Assembly: GCA_964407665.1 (NCBI GenBank)
Contig: CAYOWK010000004.1
Location: 62,001 to 126,000, forward strand
Length of the DNA: 64,000 nucleotides
Reading direction: 5' to 3'
Source of the DNA: CAYOWK01 sp964407665
GTDB taxonomy: Bacteria > Pseudomonadota > Alphaproteobacteria > Caulobacterales > Hyphomonadaceae
Positions 9,603 to 19,783 of this stretch are shown here, one piece after another. The notes beneath the pieces are model-generated. The model was given only the letters and a program-made list of their open reading frames with translations. It was not told the origin of the DNA and did no database searches. Within the stretch, counting starts at the first letter, position 1. Each line of letters begins with the position of its first letter. Both the position numbers and the translations under genes were made by a program.

Positions 9603-9728
9603 GCGATCGCAGCGCCAAGCTGCATTTGACGCGCCGCCGGACTTGGACGATGGCCTGTCTATCGTCTAGAACGTCCGCTTGCGGCCAGCCTGACCGGGTT
9701 GAGCCGTCCGTATGGGAGCTTGTGTCGA

Positions 9729-10571
9729 ATGCGTGCAACCAGGGCGTTTCTGGCATTGGGTCTGGCGGGCGCTGCGGCGCTTGCGACGGCGGGCTGCGCC
9801 TCCAACAGCCAGCGCCAGGAAGAGCTTGCCTATGTCGAGCGCCCGGTTGAGGTGATCTACAACGAGGCGGTCGTCAGCCTCGACAAGCGGTTGTGGGTCA
9901 TGGCCGCCGCCCAGTTCGATGAAGTCCAGCGCCAGCACCCTTATTCGGTCTGGGCCCAGCGCGCCGCCCTGATGGCGGCCTATTCCCGCTATCGCGCCCG
10001 GGACTTCGACAAATCCATCGCCTCGGCCCAGGACTACATCACGCTCCACCCCGGCGGCGACGGCGCGCCCTACGCCTATTACCTGATCGCCATCTCGCAT
10101 TTCGACCAGATCATCGACGTCGGCCGGGAACAGGCCCGCTCGGAACTTGCGCTGACGGCCCTCAACGAGGTGGTGTCGCGCTTTCCCGAGAGCGAATATG
10201 CCCGCGACGCCGAGCTGAAGCGCGACATGGTCCGCGACCAGCTGGCCGGCAAGGACATGGACATCGGCCGCTATTACCTGCGCCGGAACGAGCATCTGGC
10301 CGCCATCAACCGCTTTAAGCACGTCATCGACGTCTACGACACGACCAGCCACACCCCGGAGGCGCTGCACCGTCTGGTGGAGGCCTATCTCTCCATCGGC
10401 CTCAAGGGCCAGGCCCAGGCCGCCGCCGCCGTCCTCGGCTACAACTACCCGGGCACGGAATGGTACGCGGACACCTACGCCATGATGTCGGAGCAGGGCG
10501 TCGAGATGGCCGCCCGCCCTGACGGAGCCGACCACAACACCCTCAAATCCCTCTGGAACGCCCTGTTCTAG
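9729..10571 (+). CDS. bamD: Outer membrane protein assembly factor BamD
   Basis: The 280-residue lipoprotein of the BAM complex helps fold beta-barrel proteins into the outer membrane. The signal peptide ends in a lipobox TAGC (Cys23). Tetratricopeptide-type helices follow, with typical BamD phrases: YNEAVVSLDKRLWVMAAAQF, QRQHPYSVWAQRA, MAAYSRYR, FPESEYARDA. The start at 9729 was taken because the signal peptide opens there (MRATRAFLAL); an in-frame ATG 30 bp upstream is less likely. In this window its clients would include the autotransporter, the small Omp and the TonB receptor. Confidence 0.95.
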   Translation: MRATRAFLALGLAGAAALATAGCASNSQRQEELAYVERPVEVIYNEAVVSLDKRLWVMAAAQFDEVQRQHPYSVWAQRAALMAAYSRYRARDFDKSIASAQDYITLHPGGDGAPYAYYLIAISHFDQIIDVGREQARSELALTALNEVVSRFPESEYARDAELKRDMVRDQLAGKDMDIGRYYLRRNEHLAAINRFKHVIDVYDTTSHTPEALHRLVEAYLSIGLKGQAQAAAAVLGYNYPGTEWYADTYAMMSEQGVEMAARPDGADHNTLKSLWNALF

Positions 10572-10771
10572 AAGCGGTCGGCGGTCTGAAGGGCCGGCCG
10601 CCTGGCGGGCGCCGCTACCCATCGCAGGTGTGAACAAAACCTTGCACGCAATGCGGGTAATCAACGGCTATCCGCAGGGCCTTTCTCAAGCCGGGTGTGA
10701 CAGCCTGTCTCACAGTCACGGATCGACCGCGCGACACCACACAGGCGCGGCGGGTGACGGGGAGACGACCA

Positions 10772-11080
10772 ATGAAGGCCTTGAACGATCGCGTCCGCGC
10801 TGAAGAAGCTGTCTTCGCCAACCGTCAGGCTACCGAGTTCACGGTGTGGGCCGGCGGGCTTCGCCGTCTTGGCGAGTGGGCCGCCCGCGAAATGATGGGC
10901 CCCAACGCTCCGGCCGTGTCCGCCTACGCCGAAGCACTGGTCCGTTCGGGCGTCGCCGGATCGGACGCGTTCAAGTGCGTGGCCGACGATCTGTGCGCCG
11001 CTGGAAAGCCCCAGGAGACAGCCGTGCTGCAGGGCCGCTTCCGCCAGTTCCTCGAAGAAGCCCGCCTGCGCAACGCCTGA
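10772..11080 (+). CDS. DUF1476-like protein (possible F1-ATPase inhibitor zeta subunit)
   Basis: The 102-residue all-helical protein has the general DUF1476 pattern: DRVRAEEAVFANRQATEF, then LGEWAARE, then AYAEALVRSGV and a C-terminal helical region. In alphaproteobacteria this family includes the zeta inhibitor of the F1Fo ATP synthase. Similarity here is moderate and the inhibitory N-terminus is short, so the assignment is tentative. GGGGAGA precedes the ATG at a suitable distance. It is the first of several genes placed between bamD and recN. Confidence 0.6.
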   Translation: MKALNDRVRAEEAVFANRQATEFTVWAGGLRRLGEWAAREMMGPNAPAVSAYAEALVRSGVAGSDAFKCVADDLCAAGKPQETAVLQGRFRQFLEEARLRNA

Positions 11081-11177
11081 GGCCGCAGGCGCGGACTTGC
11101 ATCGGCATCTCTCGCTCTCCTGACGCGTTCGTTGCGCGCGCGTTCCCTTTTGGAGCGAAGCGATGTACAGAGGACGC

Positions 11178-11378
11178 ATGACAGACAAAACCAAGACAAC
11201 GACGCCTTCGAGCCAGAGCGACAAGATGCGTGAAGCGCTGGAGCGCGTGAAAGCCTCCAAGGGCGGCCCGCCGTCGGGCTCGACCCCGGACGGCAAGCGC
11301 GCCAACGTGTCCGCACTCAAGGGCGCCCAGGTCAAGGCTGCGAACATGAATCGCCGCACGCAGGGCAAGGGCGGCTAG
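11178..11378 (+). CDS. Small basic hypothetical protein
   Basis: The 66-residue product is hydrophilic and basic, rich in Lys, Ser, Thr and Gly (MREALERVKASKGG; C-terminal NRRTQGKGG), and looks largely disordered. AGAGGA lies 4-5 bp upstream of the ATG at 11178, which was chosen over an ATG 15 bp earlier that lacks such a site. A strong hairpin with a T-rich flank follows at 11454-11482, supporting an expressed short gene. No family is recognised and no function is proposed. Confidence 0.6.
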   Translation: MTDKTKTTTPSSQSDKMREALERVKASKGGPPSGSTPDGKRANVSALKGAQVKAANMNRRTQGKGG

Positions 11379-11453
11379 ATATCTGCCTCAGCGGTCGATA
11401 CCGGCGCGGGCCGACCGCGCGAAGGTCTTTTACAGCAGCATCAACGCTGGCGG

Positions 11454-11482
11454 ACCGGTCAGCCTGAAGAGGGCTGACCGGT
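11454..11482 (+). terminator. Intrinsic terminator-like hairpin
   Basis: Perfect 11-bp stem ACCGGTCAGCC (11454-11464) and GGCTGACCGGT (11472-11482) with a 7-nt loop, followed by TTCTTC on the plus strand. It ends the small gene at 11178-11378. It may also serve the convergent GH19 gene ending at 11490, although there is no T-tract on that side. Confidence 0.75.
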
Positions 11483-11489
11483 TTCTTCA

Positions 11490-12371
11490 TTACGTCCAGA
11501 TCTTGCGGGCTTTCGCGAGAAGGCGCTCGCGCTCCGCAAGGCCGTGATACCCGCCATTGATCTTCTTCGTGATCGCCCGGATATCGTCGGCGTCCGCGAG
11601 CGCGTTGAGATTGCGGTCGTCCCAGTAGGCGCAGGCCGTCTTCAGCGCGACCGGCAGTTCGGTGGCGACACGATCCGGGTTGGCTTCCAGGTCCTCGCCG
11701 ATCTTCGCACCGATCTTGCGGTAGTTCTCCCGGCCCGTCAGCTGGATGAAGCCCCGCCCGCGATAGCGCCAGCCATCTCCGGACGCCTCGTCGCCATTGC
11801 CCATGCGGCTGGCGTAGATGCGGTTTGCGATCTTTTCCGGTTGCAGGGCATAGGCCTGCGCGTCTTCGGGCGTCTTGAAATACTTCGGGAAGACGACCAG
11901 CAGGCGCTCGGCCGAGTATTTGAGGTTTTCCTCGAGCAGGCGGAAGTTGGCGGACTCGTGCGCCACCTGCGCCATGAAGTGGGTGAACCGCTTGGTGTTC
12001 TTGTTGATGCCGTACTGGCGCAGGATCGTGTTCAGCTCGGGCAGGGCCGTCGGTCCGAACCGTTCGGCATAGGGGCCGACGAACGAGGTCACACGCTGGA
12101 AGGAGGCGCGCAGGTCCGGCAGGAAGGGGAAGAGGCGGAACCCGCCCTTCGACGGAGCCGGGTCCACCGCGACCAGATAGGTCTTCGAGACGAACCCTTC
12201 TTCCTCGACCTTGCCGATGGCCGTGCGCACCTTCCACCAGCCGGCCTTGTCGGAATCGCCCACCTTTTCGACGATCTGCCCCTTTTCCAGGGCCGATATG
12301 ACCGGTGCAGTCGCGCTCGGCGCCTCACGGAAGTTCAAGGCGCCTGAAACCACCTCGTACAACGCTGCCAT
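11490..12371 (-). CDS. SH3-domain plus GH19 lysozyme/chitinase-like hydrolase
   Basis: The 293-residue protein has an N-terminal bacterial SH3-type domain (about residues 5-65: LYEVVSGALNFREAPS, GWWKVRT, EGFVSKTYL) and a C-terminal GH19 lysozyme-like domain (about 90-290). Catalytic-type Glu residues are in QVAHESANF and in the Y-SAERLLVVFPKYF segment; the RYRGRGFIQLTGRENY motif is diagnostic. Such modular proteins act on peptidoglycan as phage endolysins or cell-wall hydrolases. There is no signal peptide, so export would need a holin or another route. No other phage gene is nearby. GGGAGA precedes the ATG at 12371. Confidence 0.87.
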   Translation of the reverse strand: MAALYEVVSGALNFREAPSATAPVISALEKGQIVEKVGDSDKAGWWKVRTAIGKVEEEGFVSKTYLVAVDPAPSKGGFRLFPFLPDLRASFQRVTSFVGPYAERFGPTALPELNTILRQYGINKNTKRFTHFMAQVAHESANFRLLEENLKYSAERLLVVFPKYFKTPEDAQAYALQPEKIANRIYASRMGNGDEASGDGWRYRGRGFIQLTGRENYRKIGAKIGEDLEANPDRVATELPVALKTACAYWDDRNLNALADADDIRAITKKINGGYHGLAERERLLAKARKIWT

Positions 12372-12427
12372 CACATGCTCTCCCCTGATGCCGGAATGGA
12401 ATAGCACAGCCCCGCGACAAACGAAAA

Positions 12428-12451
12428 ACGCCCGGCGGTGAGGCCGGGCGT
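12428..12451 (-). terminator. Intrinsic terminator for the peroxiredoxin gene
   Basis: On the minus strand, ACGCCCGGC and GCCGGGCGT form a 9-bp stem with a 6-nt loop, followed by TTTTTCGTTT. It lies 26 bp downstream of the peroxiredoxin stop codon at 12477. Confidence 0.85.
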
Positions 12452-12476
12452 CTTCCGTTCAGGTCAGCTGAAAGTC

Positions 12477-13067
12477 CTAGTGGTTGGCGTGATCGGCATG
12501 GCCGGCCTTGAGGGCCTTCACCGTCTCGAGCGTCTTGGCGACGTGCTCGTCAGGCTTCTGGGCGGTGTAGGCCAGCGCGATCTTGCCGTTCTGGCCGATC
12601 ACGTAGGACGTGCGGTCGGACCAGTCGGCCTTCGACGGCAGGATGACGTTGTAGGCCTTGATGGTGTCGGGCGACACAGCGGCGATCGGGAACTTGTCGC
12701 GGCAATGCTCGGCCGAGAACTCGGCGAGGCGGGCGAGGTTGTCCTTGGCGCTGGCCATCGTGCCGTCGGCCAGCTTGGCGCCGCCGGTGACGCCGATCAG
12801 CGTTGCGCCGGCTGCCTTGAACTCGTCAGCAGCGTCCGCGAACAGCTTGGTCTCGACCGTGCAGCCGGCGGTGAAGGCGGCCGGGAAGAAGTAGACCACA
12901 ACCGGGCCTTTCTTCAGCGCGTCGGTCAGGTTGAAGGTGAACTCCTTGCCGGCCAGCATGCCCTTGGCGGTCAGGGCGGGCGCGGCGGCGCCGGTTTCGA
13001 GAGCCGCAAAGGCCGGAGCGGCGAACAGGGCAACCGCAGCGGCGGCGGCGAGGATGAGGCGTTTCAT
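12477..13067 (-). CDS. Exported peroxiredoxin (AhpC/TSA-type)
   Basis: The 196-residue protein has a Sec signal peptide (MKRLILAAAAAVALFAAPAFA) and a redoxin fold. The peroxidatic motif P-x3-T-x2-C is present (FFPAAFTAGC; Pro62, Thr66, Cys69). A second Cys is at residue 123. The BCP-type resolving Cys five residues after the first is absent. The C-terminus is His-rich (AGHADHANH). It likely reduces peroxides in the periplasm, with an unknown electron donor. Start chosen at the signal peptide with AGGGAAAG upstream; a 36-codon upstream extension is unlikely. An intrinsic terminator follows. Confidence 0.88.
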   Translation of the reverse strand: MKRLILAAAAAVALFAAPAFAALETGAAAPALTAKGMLAGKEFTFNLTDALKKGPVVVYFFPAAFTAGCTVETKLFADAADEFKAAGATLIGVTGGAKLADGTMASAKDNLARLAEFSAEHCRDKFPIAAVSPDTIKAYNVILPSKADWSDRTSYVIGQNGKIALAYTAQKPDEHVAKTLETVKALKAGHADHANH

Positions 13068-13278
13068 TCGATCTTTCCCTTGGCTCGACAGTACGAGCCC
13101 AAACTTGTTCGCCGGACGGCGCGGACCCGGACTATGTCTGCGACGTGTACGTCCGTCACGGGCCCGGCGGTTCACGACTGCGTTTTTTCTGCATACGCGC
13201 GATTCGTTTGTTCCCCAAATGTTCCGTTCGTGCTAGAGCACCCTGACAGGTGGGTCTGGTCCGGAGCGTTGCGGCGTC

Positions 13279-14991
13279 ATGCTGACGAGCCTTTCCATTC
13301 GCGATTTCGTGCTGGTCCGGTCGCTCGACCTGGAGCTGGCCTGCGGCTTCACCTCGCTGACCGGCGAGACCGGGGCAGGCAAGTCGATCCTGATGTCGGC
13401 GCTGGGTTTTGCGCTGGGCGGCAAGGGTCGTCAGGACATGGTGCGCCGGGGCGCGGACACCGCCAGTGTGACGGCCGAGTTCAGTGTCGGCCCCGCCCAT
13501 CCCGTCTGGGCGCTGCTGGAGGCGCGCGGCATGGCGGCCGCCCCAGGCGAAGCGCTGGTCTTCCGCCGGACGCTGAAACGGGGGGGCTCCGCCCGCGCCT
13601 TCATCAACGACCAGCCCGCGGGCGCCAGCCTGTTGCAGGAGGCCGGCGAACTGCTCGCGGACATCCACGGTCAACACGAAGGGCATGGGCTCCTGAACGT
13701 CGGGCGCCACCGCACGCTGCTGGACGCCTATGCGCGCAACGCCGGAGCGCTGGCGGATGTCGCATCGGCGTGGACGGCGTGGCGATGCGCGCGCGAGGCC
13801 CGGATCGCGCTTGAGGCCCGGCTCGCCCGGGCGGCGGCGGATCGCACCTGGCTGCGCCACGCGCTGGACGATCTCGACGCGCTGGAGCCGGAGGACGGCG
13901 AGACAGATCGGCTGGCGCTGGACCGCGCCGCCATGCAGTCGAGCGAGCGGGTGGCCGAAGCCATAGATGCGGCCTCGCACGCCCTGTCGAAGGCCAATGT
14001 CGAGGGCGCGCTGTCCAACGCCGGCCGCGCAATCAGCCGCGCTTTGGCTCTGCCGGGTATCGCAGGCGACGGCGCAAGCGGAGAGCTTGCGGGCCGTCTG
14101 CGGGCGGCGGGGGATGCGCTGGAACGGGCCTTGATCGAGGCTGGCGAGGCCCAGGCCGCACTGTCGAGCGCCATGGCCGGTTGCGATTTTTCCCCCGGCG
14201 CGCTTGAGGCGTCGGAGGCGCGGCTGTTCGCACTGCGCGCGGCTGCTCGCAAGCATGACGTGGACCCCTCGCAGCTGCCGGGGCTGCGTACGCGGCTGCG
14301 CCTCCAGCTGGACGAAATCGAGCAGTCCGATGGCGCCCTTGCGGCGGCCTCGACGGCGGAGAAGGCCGGCGAGGCCCGCTATGGCGAGGCGGCGGGCCGG
14401 CTGTCGGCGCGGCGCGAGGCGGCCGGGCGGAAGCTGGCGAAAGCCGTTGCGGCCGAACTGGCGCCCCTGAAACTGGAGAAGGCGCGCTTCCGTGTAGCCG
14501 TAGCCGCGCGCGACCTGGACGAAGCCGGGCCGGCGGGGCTGGACGAGATCGCGTTCGAGATCGCCACGGCGCCGGGCGCCGACTTTGCCCCGCTGAACCG
14601 GATCGCCTCGGGCGGCGAGATGGCGCGCTTCTCGCTGGCGATTGCGGTGTGCCTGGCCGACACCTCGCCGTGCGGCACGCTGGTGTTCGACGAGGCCGAT
14701 GTCGGTGTCGGCGGCGCCGTAGCGGCGGCCATCGGCGAGCGGCTGGCGCGCCTCGGTCAGGACCGGCAGGTGCTGGCGATCACCCACTCGCCGCAGGTTG
14801 CGGCGGCGGCGGGGCTGCACTGGCGAATTTCCAAGGACGAGGTGGCGGGGGCTGGCGGCGTCGAACTTGCGACATCGGTGTCGGTGCTGGAGCCGAAGGC
14901 GCGGCGCGAGGAGATCGCGCGAATGCTGTCAGGCGCCAGCGTTACGCGTGAAGCGCGGGCGGCGGCGGACAGGCTGCTGGCGCGGGCCTAG
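13279..14991 (+). CDS. recN: DNA repair protein RecN
   Basis: The 570-residue SMC-like ATPase acts in recombinational repair of double-strand breaks. Walker A GETGAGKS (residues 29-36) opens the N-terminal half. A Glu/Arg/Ala-rich central region would form the coiled coil. The C-terminal half holds the ABC signature region SGGEMARFSLAIAV and Walker B LVFDEADVGVGG, then AITHSPQVAA. ATG at 13279 matches the family start. The stop codon is embedded in the palindromic repeat that follows. Confidence 0.96.
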   Translation: MLTSLSIRDFVLVRSLDLELACGFTSLTGETGAGKSILMSALGFALGGKGRQDMVRRGADTASVTAEFSVGPAHPVWALLEARGMAAAPGEALVFRRTLKRGGSARAFINDQPAGASLLQEAGELLADIHGQHEGHGLLNVGRHRTLLDAYARNAGALADVASAWTAWRCAREARIALEARLARAAADRTWLRHALDDLDALEPEDGETDRLALDRAAMQSSERVAEAIDAASHALSKANVEGALSNAGRAISRALALPGIAGDGASGELAGRLRAAGDALERALIEAGEAQAALSSAMAGCDFSPGALEASEARLFALRAAARKHDVDPSQLPGLRTRLRLQLDEIEQSDGALAAASTAEKAGEARYGEAAGRLSARREAAGRKLAKAVAAELAPLKLEKARFRVAVAARDLDEAGPAGLDEIAFEIATAPGADFAPLNRIASGGEMARFSLAIAVCLADTSPCGTLVFDEADVGVGGAVAAAIGERLARLGQDRQVLAITHSPQVAAAAGLHWRISKDEVAGAGGVELATSVSVLEPKARREEIARMLSGASVTREARAAADRLLARA

Positions 14992-15102
14992 AGCATGATC
15001 GGTTTTGGCGGAAACGCCAAAACCGTGAATCATGCTCTACACTTTTGATGAGAGACGGATTCACGACTTTGGTGGGATCGCAATGCGATTCCACCAAAGT
15101 CG
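14990..15102. repeat. Two long palindromes between recN and ligA
   Basis: The first palindrome starts inside the recN stop codon. AGAGCATGAT (14990-14999) pairs with ATCATGCTCT (15029-15038), enclosing GGTTTTGGCG-GAAA-CGCCAAAACC. The second is CGACTTTGGTGG (15064-15075) with CCACCAAAGTCG (15091-15102), enclosing ATCGC/GCGAT. The AGAGCATGAT type of repeat is widespread between alphaproteobacterial genes. It may act as a transcription terminator for recN. Confidence 0.85.
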
Positions 15103-15193
15103 ATCCGGCTCTAACCATGCCGGGAGAAGGTCTTGTGGACGGCGGGGGGCGGGCAGGTTGGGGCGCTTCCGCAGGCATGCAGGCCGGTGTTAG

Positions 15194-17578
<2,385 letters not shown>

Positions 17579-17730
17579 CCAGGACCAGGCTTCCGGACGT
17601 CAGCTGCTCACACCCATGCTCCGACGAAGAACGCTCGGATCGCGCATACCTGTTTCCCCGGACGTCCCGTTCACGTCAGTGCAGGGGCGTTCTTTTCCCG
17701 CCAGGGCAGCCCCGTAAACGGGCGCCGAAA

Positions 17731-18262
17731 TAGGGGGATGAAACCTGTTTCATCCCACACCCTGAAACCTGCGGTATTCTCCTCCTCGCGTCTGGCAAGG
17801 GAGGGTTCGGTGGCCACCGAAACATCGAATGTCAGCCGCTCGGACGGCGCGGCGACCATTGCTCCGGCCGCCTGCGAAACTCGAGCCCCTGATCGGCTCA
17901 CCCTGAGGAGCGCCCGCAAGGGCGCGTTTCGAAGGGCGGGCCATGAAGGGGCGAGACCGGAAACAGGCGCACGGAACGGCGGTCTGAAACACCTGTCCCC
18001 GGGATTGTGATTCAAACCGGGGGTGACCATGGACGGCGGCGTCCATGCGCGTTGAGACGGGATGAGGATGAGGGTCAATAAACCCGCCCCAACCACCGGC
18101 TCAAAAACGTCCGAACGGGGCGCGTGGGAACACGCACCGGCCAGTCGCAAGACTGGCAATGTACTAAACAAGGCGCGTTCCGCGCGCCCCGTCCTCCTGT
18201 GTCTAACGGGAGGGGAGCTACAGCATCTCGGACGGTTCGCGCCGGTCCCGATGCGAAGGCGT
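17731..18262 (+). repeat. Composite structured repeat, copy B
   Basis: The element fills the convergent gap between ligA and flgH; no protein gene is recognised in 17579-18264. Ordered parts are: hairpin GGGATGAAAC/GTTTCATCCC (17735-17756, loop CT); CCTCCTCGCG block; palindrome TTCGGTGGCCACCGAA (17806-17821); a CTCACCCTGAGGAGC-type palindrome; stem CCCCGG/CCGGGG (17997-18002 with 18017-18022); hairpin CATGGAC/GTCCATG (18028-18047); the GNRA core (18117-18190); and a right end with GCCGGTCCCGATGCG. Copy C repeats this order almost fully, copy A partly. Ends are approximate and no target-site duplication was identified. Confidence 0.85.
18117..18190 (+). ncRNA. Putative structured RNA core of repeat B
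   Basis: GGGGCGCG (18117-18124) pairs with CGCGCCCC (18183-18190). Internal hairpins are GCGTG-GGAA-CACGC (18122-18135) and GCCAGTC-GCAA-GACTGGC (18140-18157), both with GNRA loops, then the invariant TGTACTAAACAAGG. An alternative GCGCG-TTC-CGCGC hairpin (18173-18185) competes with the closing stem. Whether it is transcribed is unknown. Confidence 0.45.
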
Positions 18263-18264
18263 GT

Positions 18265-19023
18265 CTAGAAGGGCGCCACTTCCTCGAATAGCCGCGAGCC
18301 ATAGCGTGAGCGCTGTACCGTCGAGATGTCGCCATGGCCGCCATACGAGATGCGCGCCTCGGCGATCTTGGTGTGATCGATTGTGTTGTCGGCGGCGATG
18401 TCCTGCGGGCGGATGACGCCCGAGACGAGAAGCTGGCGCACCTCCGAGTTGACCTTCACCTCCTGGCTGCCGCCGATGACGAGATTGCCGTTCGGTAGCC
18501 GGTCGACGATGACGGCGGCGACCGTGAGGTTGATCGTCTCGGCGCGGTTGACCGATCCCGTGCCGTTGGAAGCGGAGTTGGAGTCGAAGCCGACCGCAGG
18601 ATCAAGAGAGGGCGTGCCGGGCAGCACATCGATGAGCTTTTCCTCGAAGCCCATCAGGCCCTGAATGCCCATCTCCTGCGAGCCTGTGCGGCTGCGCGCC
18701 GTGGTGTTGGCGACCGACGCACGGTCTGCGATCTCGATGTTGACGGTGATCAGGTCGCCGATCTGGGCGGCGCGCTGGTCGCCGAAAAAGGACCGCGCGC
18801 CCGTGCGCCACAGCGTGTTGGGACCCGCCGGCTCATTGACCGGCGCGGGCTGGGGCATCGAAACGCGCTGGTTGCCTGCATAGGTCGCCGGATTGGACAT
18901 AGGCGAAAGCTGCGGCTCGCTCATCGCGTCCTGAAGACCGACGCAGCCAGACAGGCCGGCGCTGGAGACGAGCGCGCCGCCCATCGCGGCGATGCCGGCA
19001 AGACGTTTCAGGGGGCTGGACAT
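18265..19023 (-). CDS. flgH: Flagellar L-ring protein FlgH
   Basis: The 252-residue lipoprotein forms the outer-membrane L ring around the flagellar rod. Lipobox LSGC gives Cys27. Conserved FlgH segments are SFFGDQRAAQIGDLITVNIEIADRASVANTT, LTVAAVIVDRLPNGNLVIGG, EVRQLLVSGVIRPQDI and the C-terminal ARISYGGHG. ATG at 19023 is preferred to the ATG at 19029 because AGGAGA is then 8 bp away instead of 1-2. It is the last gene of the flgF-flgG-flgA-flgH operon, with 12 bp to flgA. Confidence 0.95.
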   Translation of the reverse strand: MSSPLKRLAGIAAMGGALVSSAGLSGCVGLQDAMSEPQLSPMSNPATYAGNQRVSMPQPAPVNEPAGPNTLWRTGARSFFGDQRAAQIGDLITVNIEIADRASVANTTARSRTGSQEMGIQGLMGFEEKLIDVLPGTPSLDPAVGFDSNSASNGTGSVNRAETINLTVAAVIVDRLPNGNLVIGGSQEVKVNSEVRQLLVSGVIRPQDIAADNTIDHTKIAEARISYGGHGDISTVQRSRYGSRLFEEVAPF

Positions 19024-19035
19024 GGGCATGTCTCC

Positions 19036-19767
19036 TTACCGGCTGATCCGGGCTTCGCCCGTCGCCGAGGCCACAGCATCGACGCTGCGGCGGGTGTAGT
19101 TGTTCAGGACCCGGACGCTGTCGCCGATGGCCGCGTCTGCCTGGGCTGTGCCGTCCACGGTGAGCTTGAGCCCCGGCGAAGCATAGACAAGCTTCACCGG
19201 TTCGCCCTTGCGAATGACGGACGCCGCCTTGATGTCGGAGACCAGAACCGGTGCACCGGCTCGCAGCGGGCGGCGAAGCTCCTGTCCCATCGCAAAGGCG
19301 ATATCCGGAATGATGTTGCGCGGAGCCTGCCCAGCGGGTTTCTGCCACTCGAGGTCGGCAGCGACGAGAATGTCGCCGCGCGAGCGATCGCGCACCAGCA
19401 CCAGGATTTCGCCCGGCGCGCCCGCATCCCGCGTCGCAACGGGTGCGGTTCTCGCTGCCGCCGCAGTCTGTGCGACAGGCGCCTTGGGCGCTTCAGCGGC
19501 GCCTTTGCGGGTCACCCAGACGGGCTTGTCTGCGGGCAGGGAAACGAACACACCGGACTTCTTAGCGACCGACATGATGAAGACGGGGTCGAGCGCGAGC
19601 GTCTGGCCGGCAGGCGGCGACGGGGCCAGCAGAATGGCGGCGGCCTCGCCGGTGACCGGCGCCACATCGCCCAGTGAGACCCACTCGCCCGACACGACGG
19701 TCTGCGCAGCACACGGAGCCGCCAGCAGCGCGGCGGCGAGAGTGAAGGCAGCGAGACGGTGCGTCAT
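19036..19767 (-). CDS. flgA: Flagellar P-ring assembly chaperone FlgA
   Basis: The 243-residue periplasmic protein has a Sec signal peptide (TLAAALLAAPCAAQ). The C-terminal SAF-type half carries GDILVAADLEWQK, GQELRRPLRAGAPVLVSDI and a final NNYTRRSVDAVASATGEARI, all typical of FlgA, which assists assembly of the FlgI P ring. It lies 16 bp after flgG and 12 bp before flgH on the minus strand. flgI itself is not in this window. Confidence 0.93.
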   Translation of the reverse strand: MTHRLAAFTLAAALLAAPCAAQTVVSGEWVSLGDVAPVTGEAAAILLAPSPPAGQTLALDPVFIMSVAKKSGVFVSLPADKPVWVTRKGAAEAPKAPVAQTAAAARTAPVATRDAGAPGEILVLVRDRSRGDILVAADLEWQKPAGQAPRNIIPDIAFAMGQELRRPLRAGAPVLVSDIKAASVIRKGEPVKLVYASPGLKLTVDGTAQADAAIGDSVRVLNNYTRRSVDAVASATGEARISR

Positions 19768-19783
19768 GGGTCAGCCCGGTTCA

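Noticed and set aside
11490..12371. Prophage at the GH19 gene
   Set aside because: No integrase, capsid, terminase, holin or attachment repeats are nearby; a single endolysin-like gene is not enough.
18062..18268. Small protein gene within repeat B (and similar frames in A and C)
   Set aside because: Parts of the translation recur in the three repeats, but several frames and both strands are equally conserved, there is no ribosome-binding site, and compensatory stem changes fit nucleic-acid structure better than protein.
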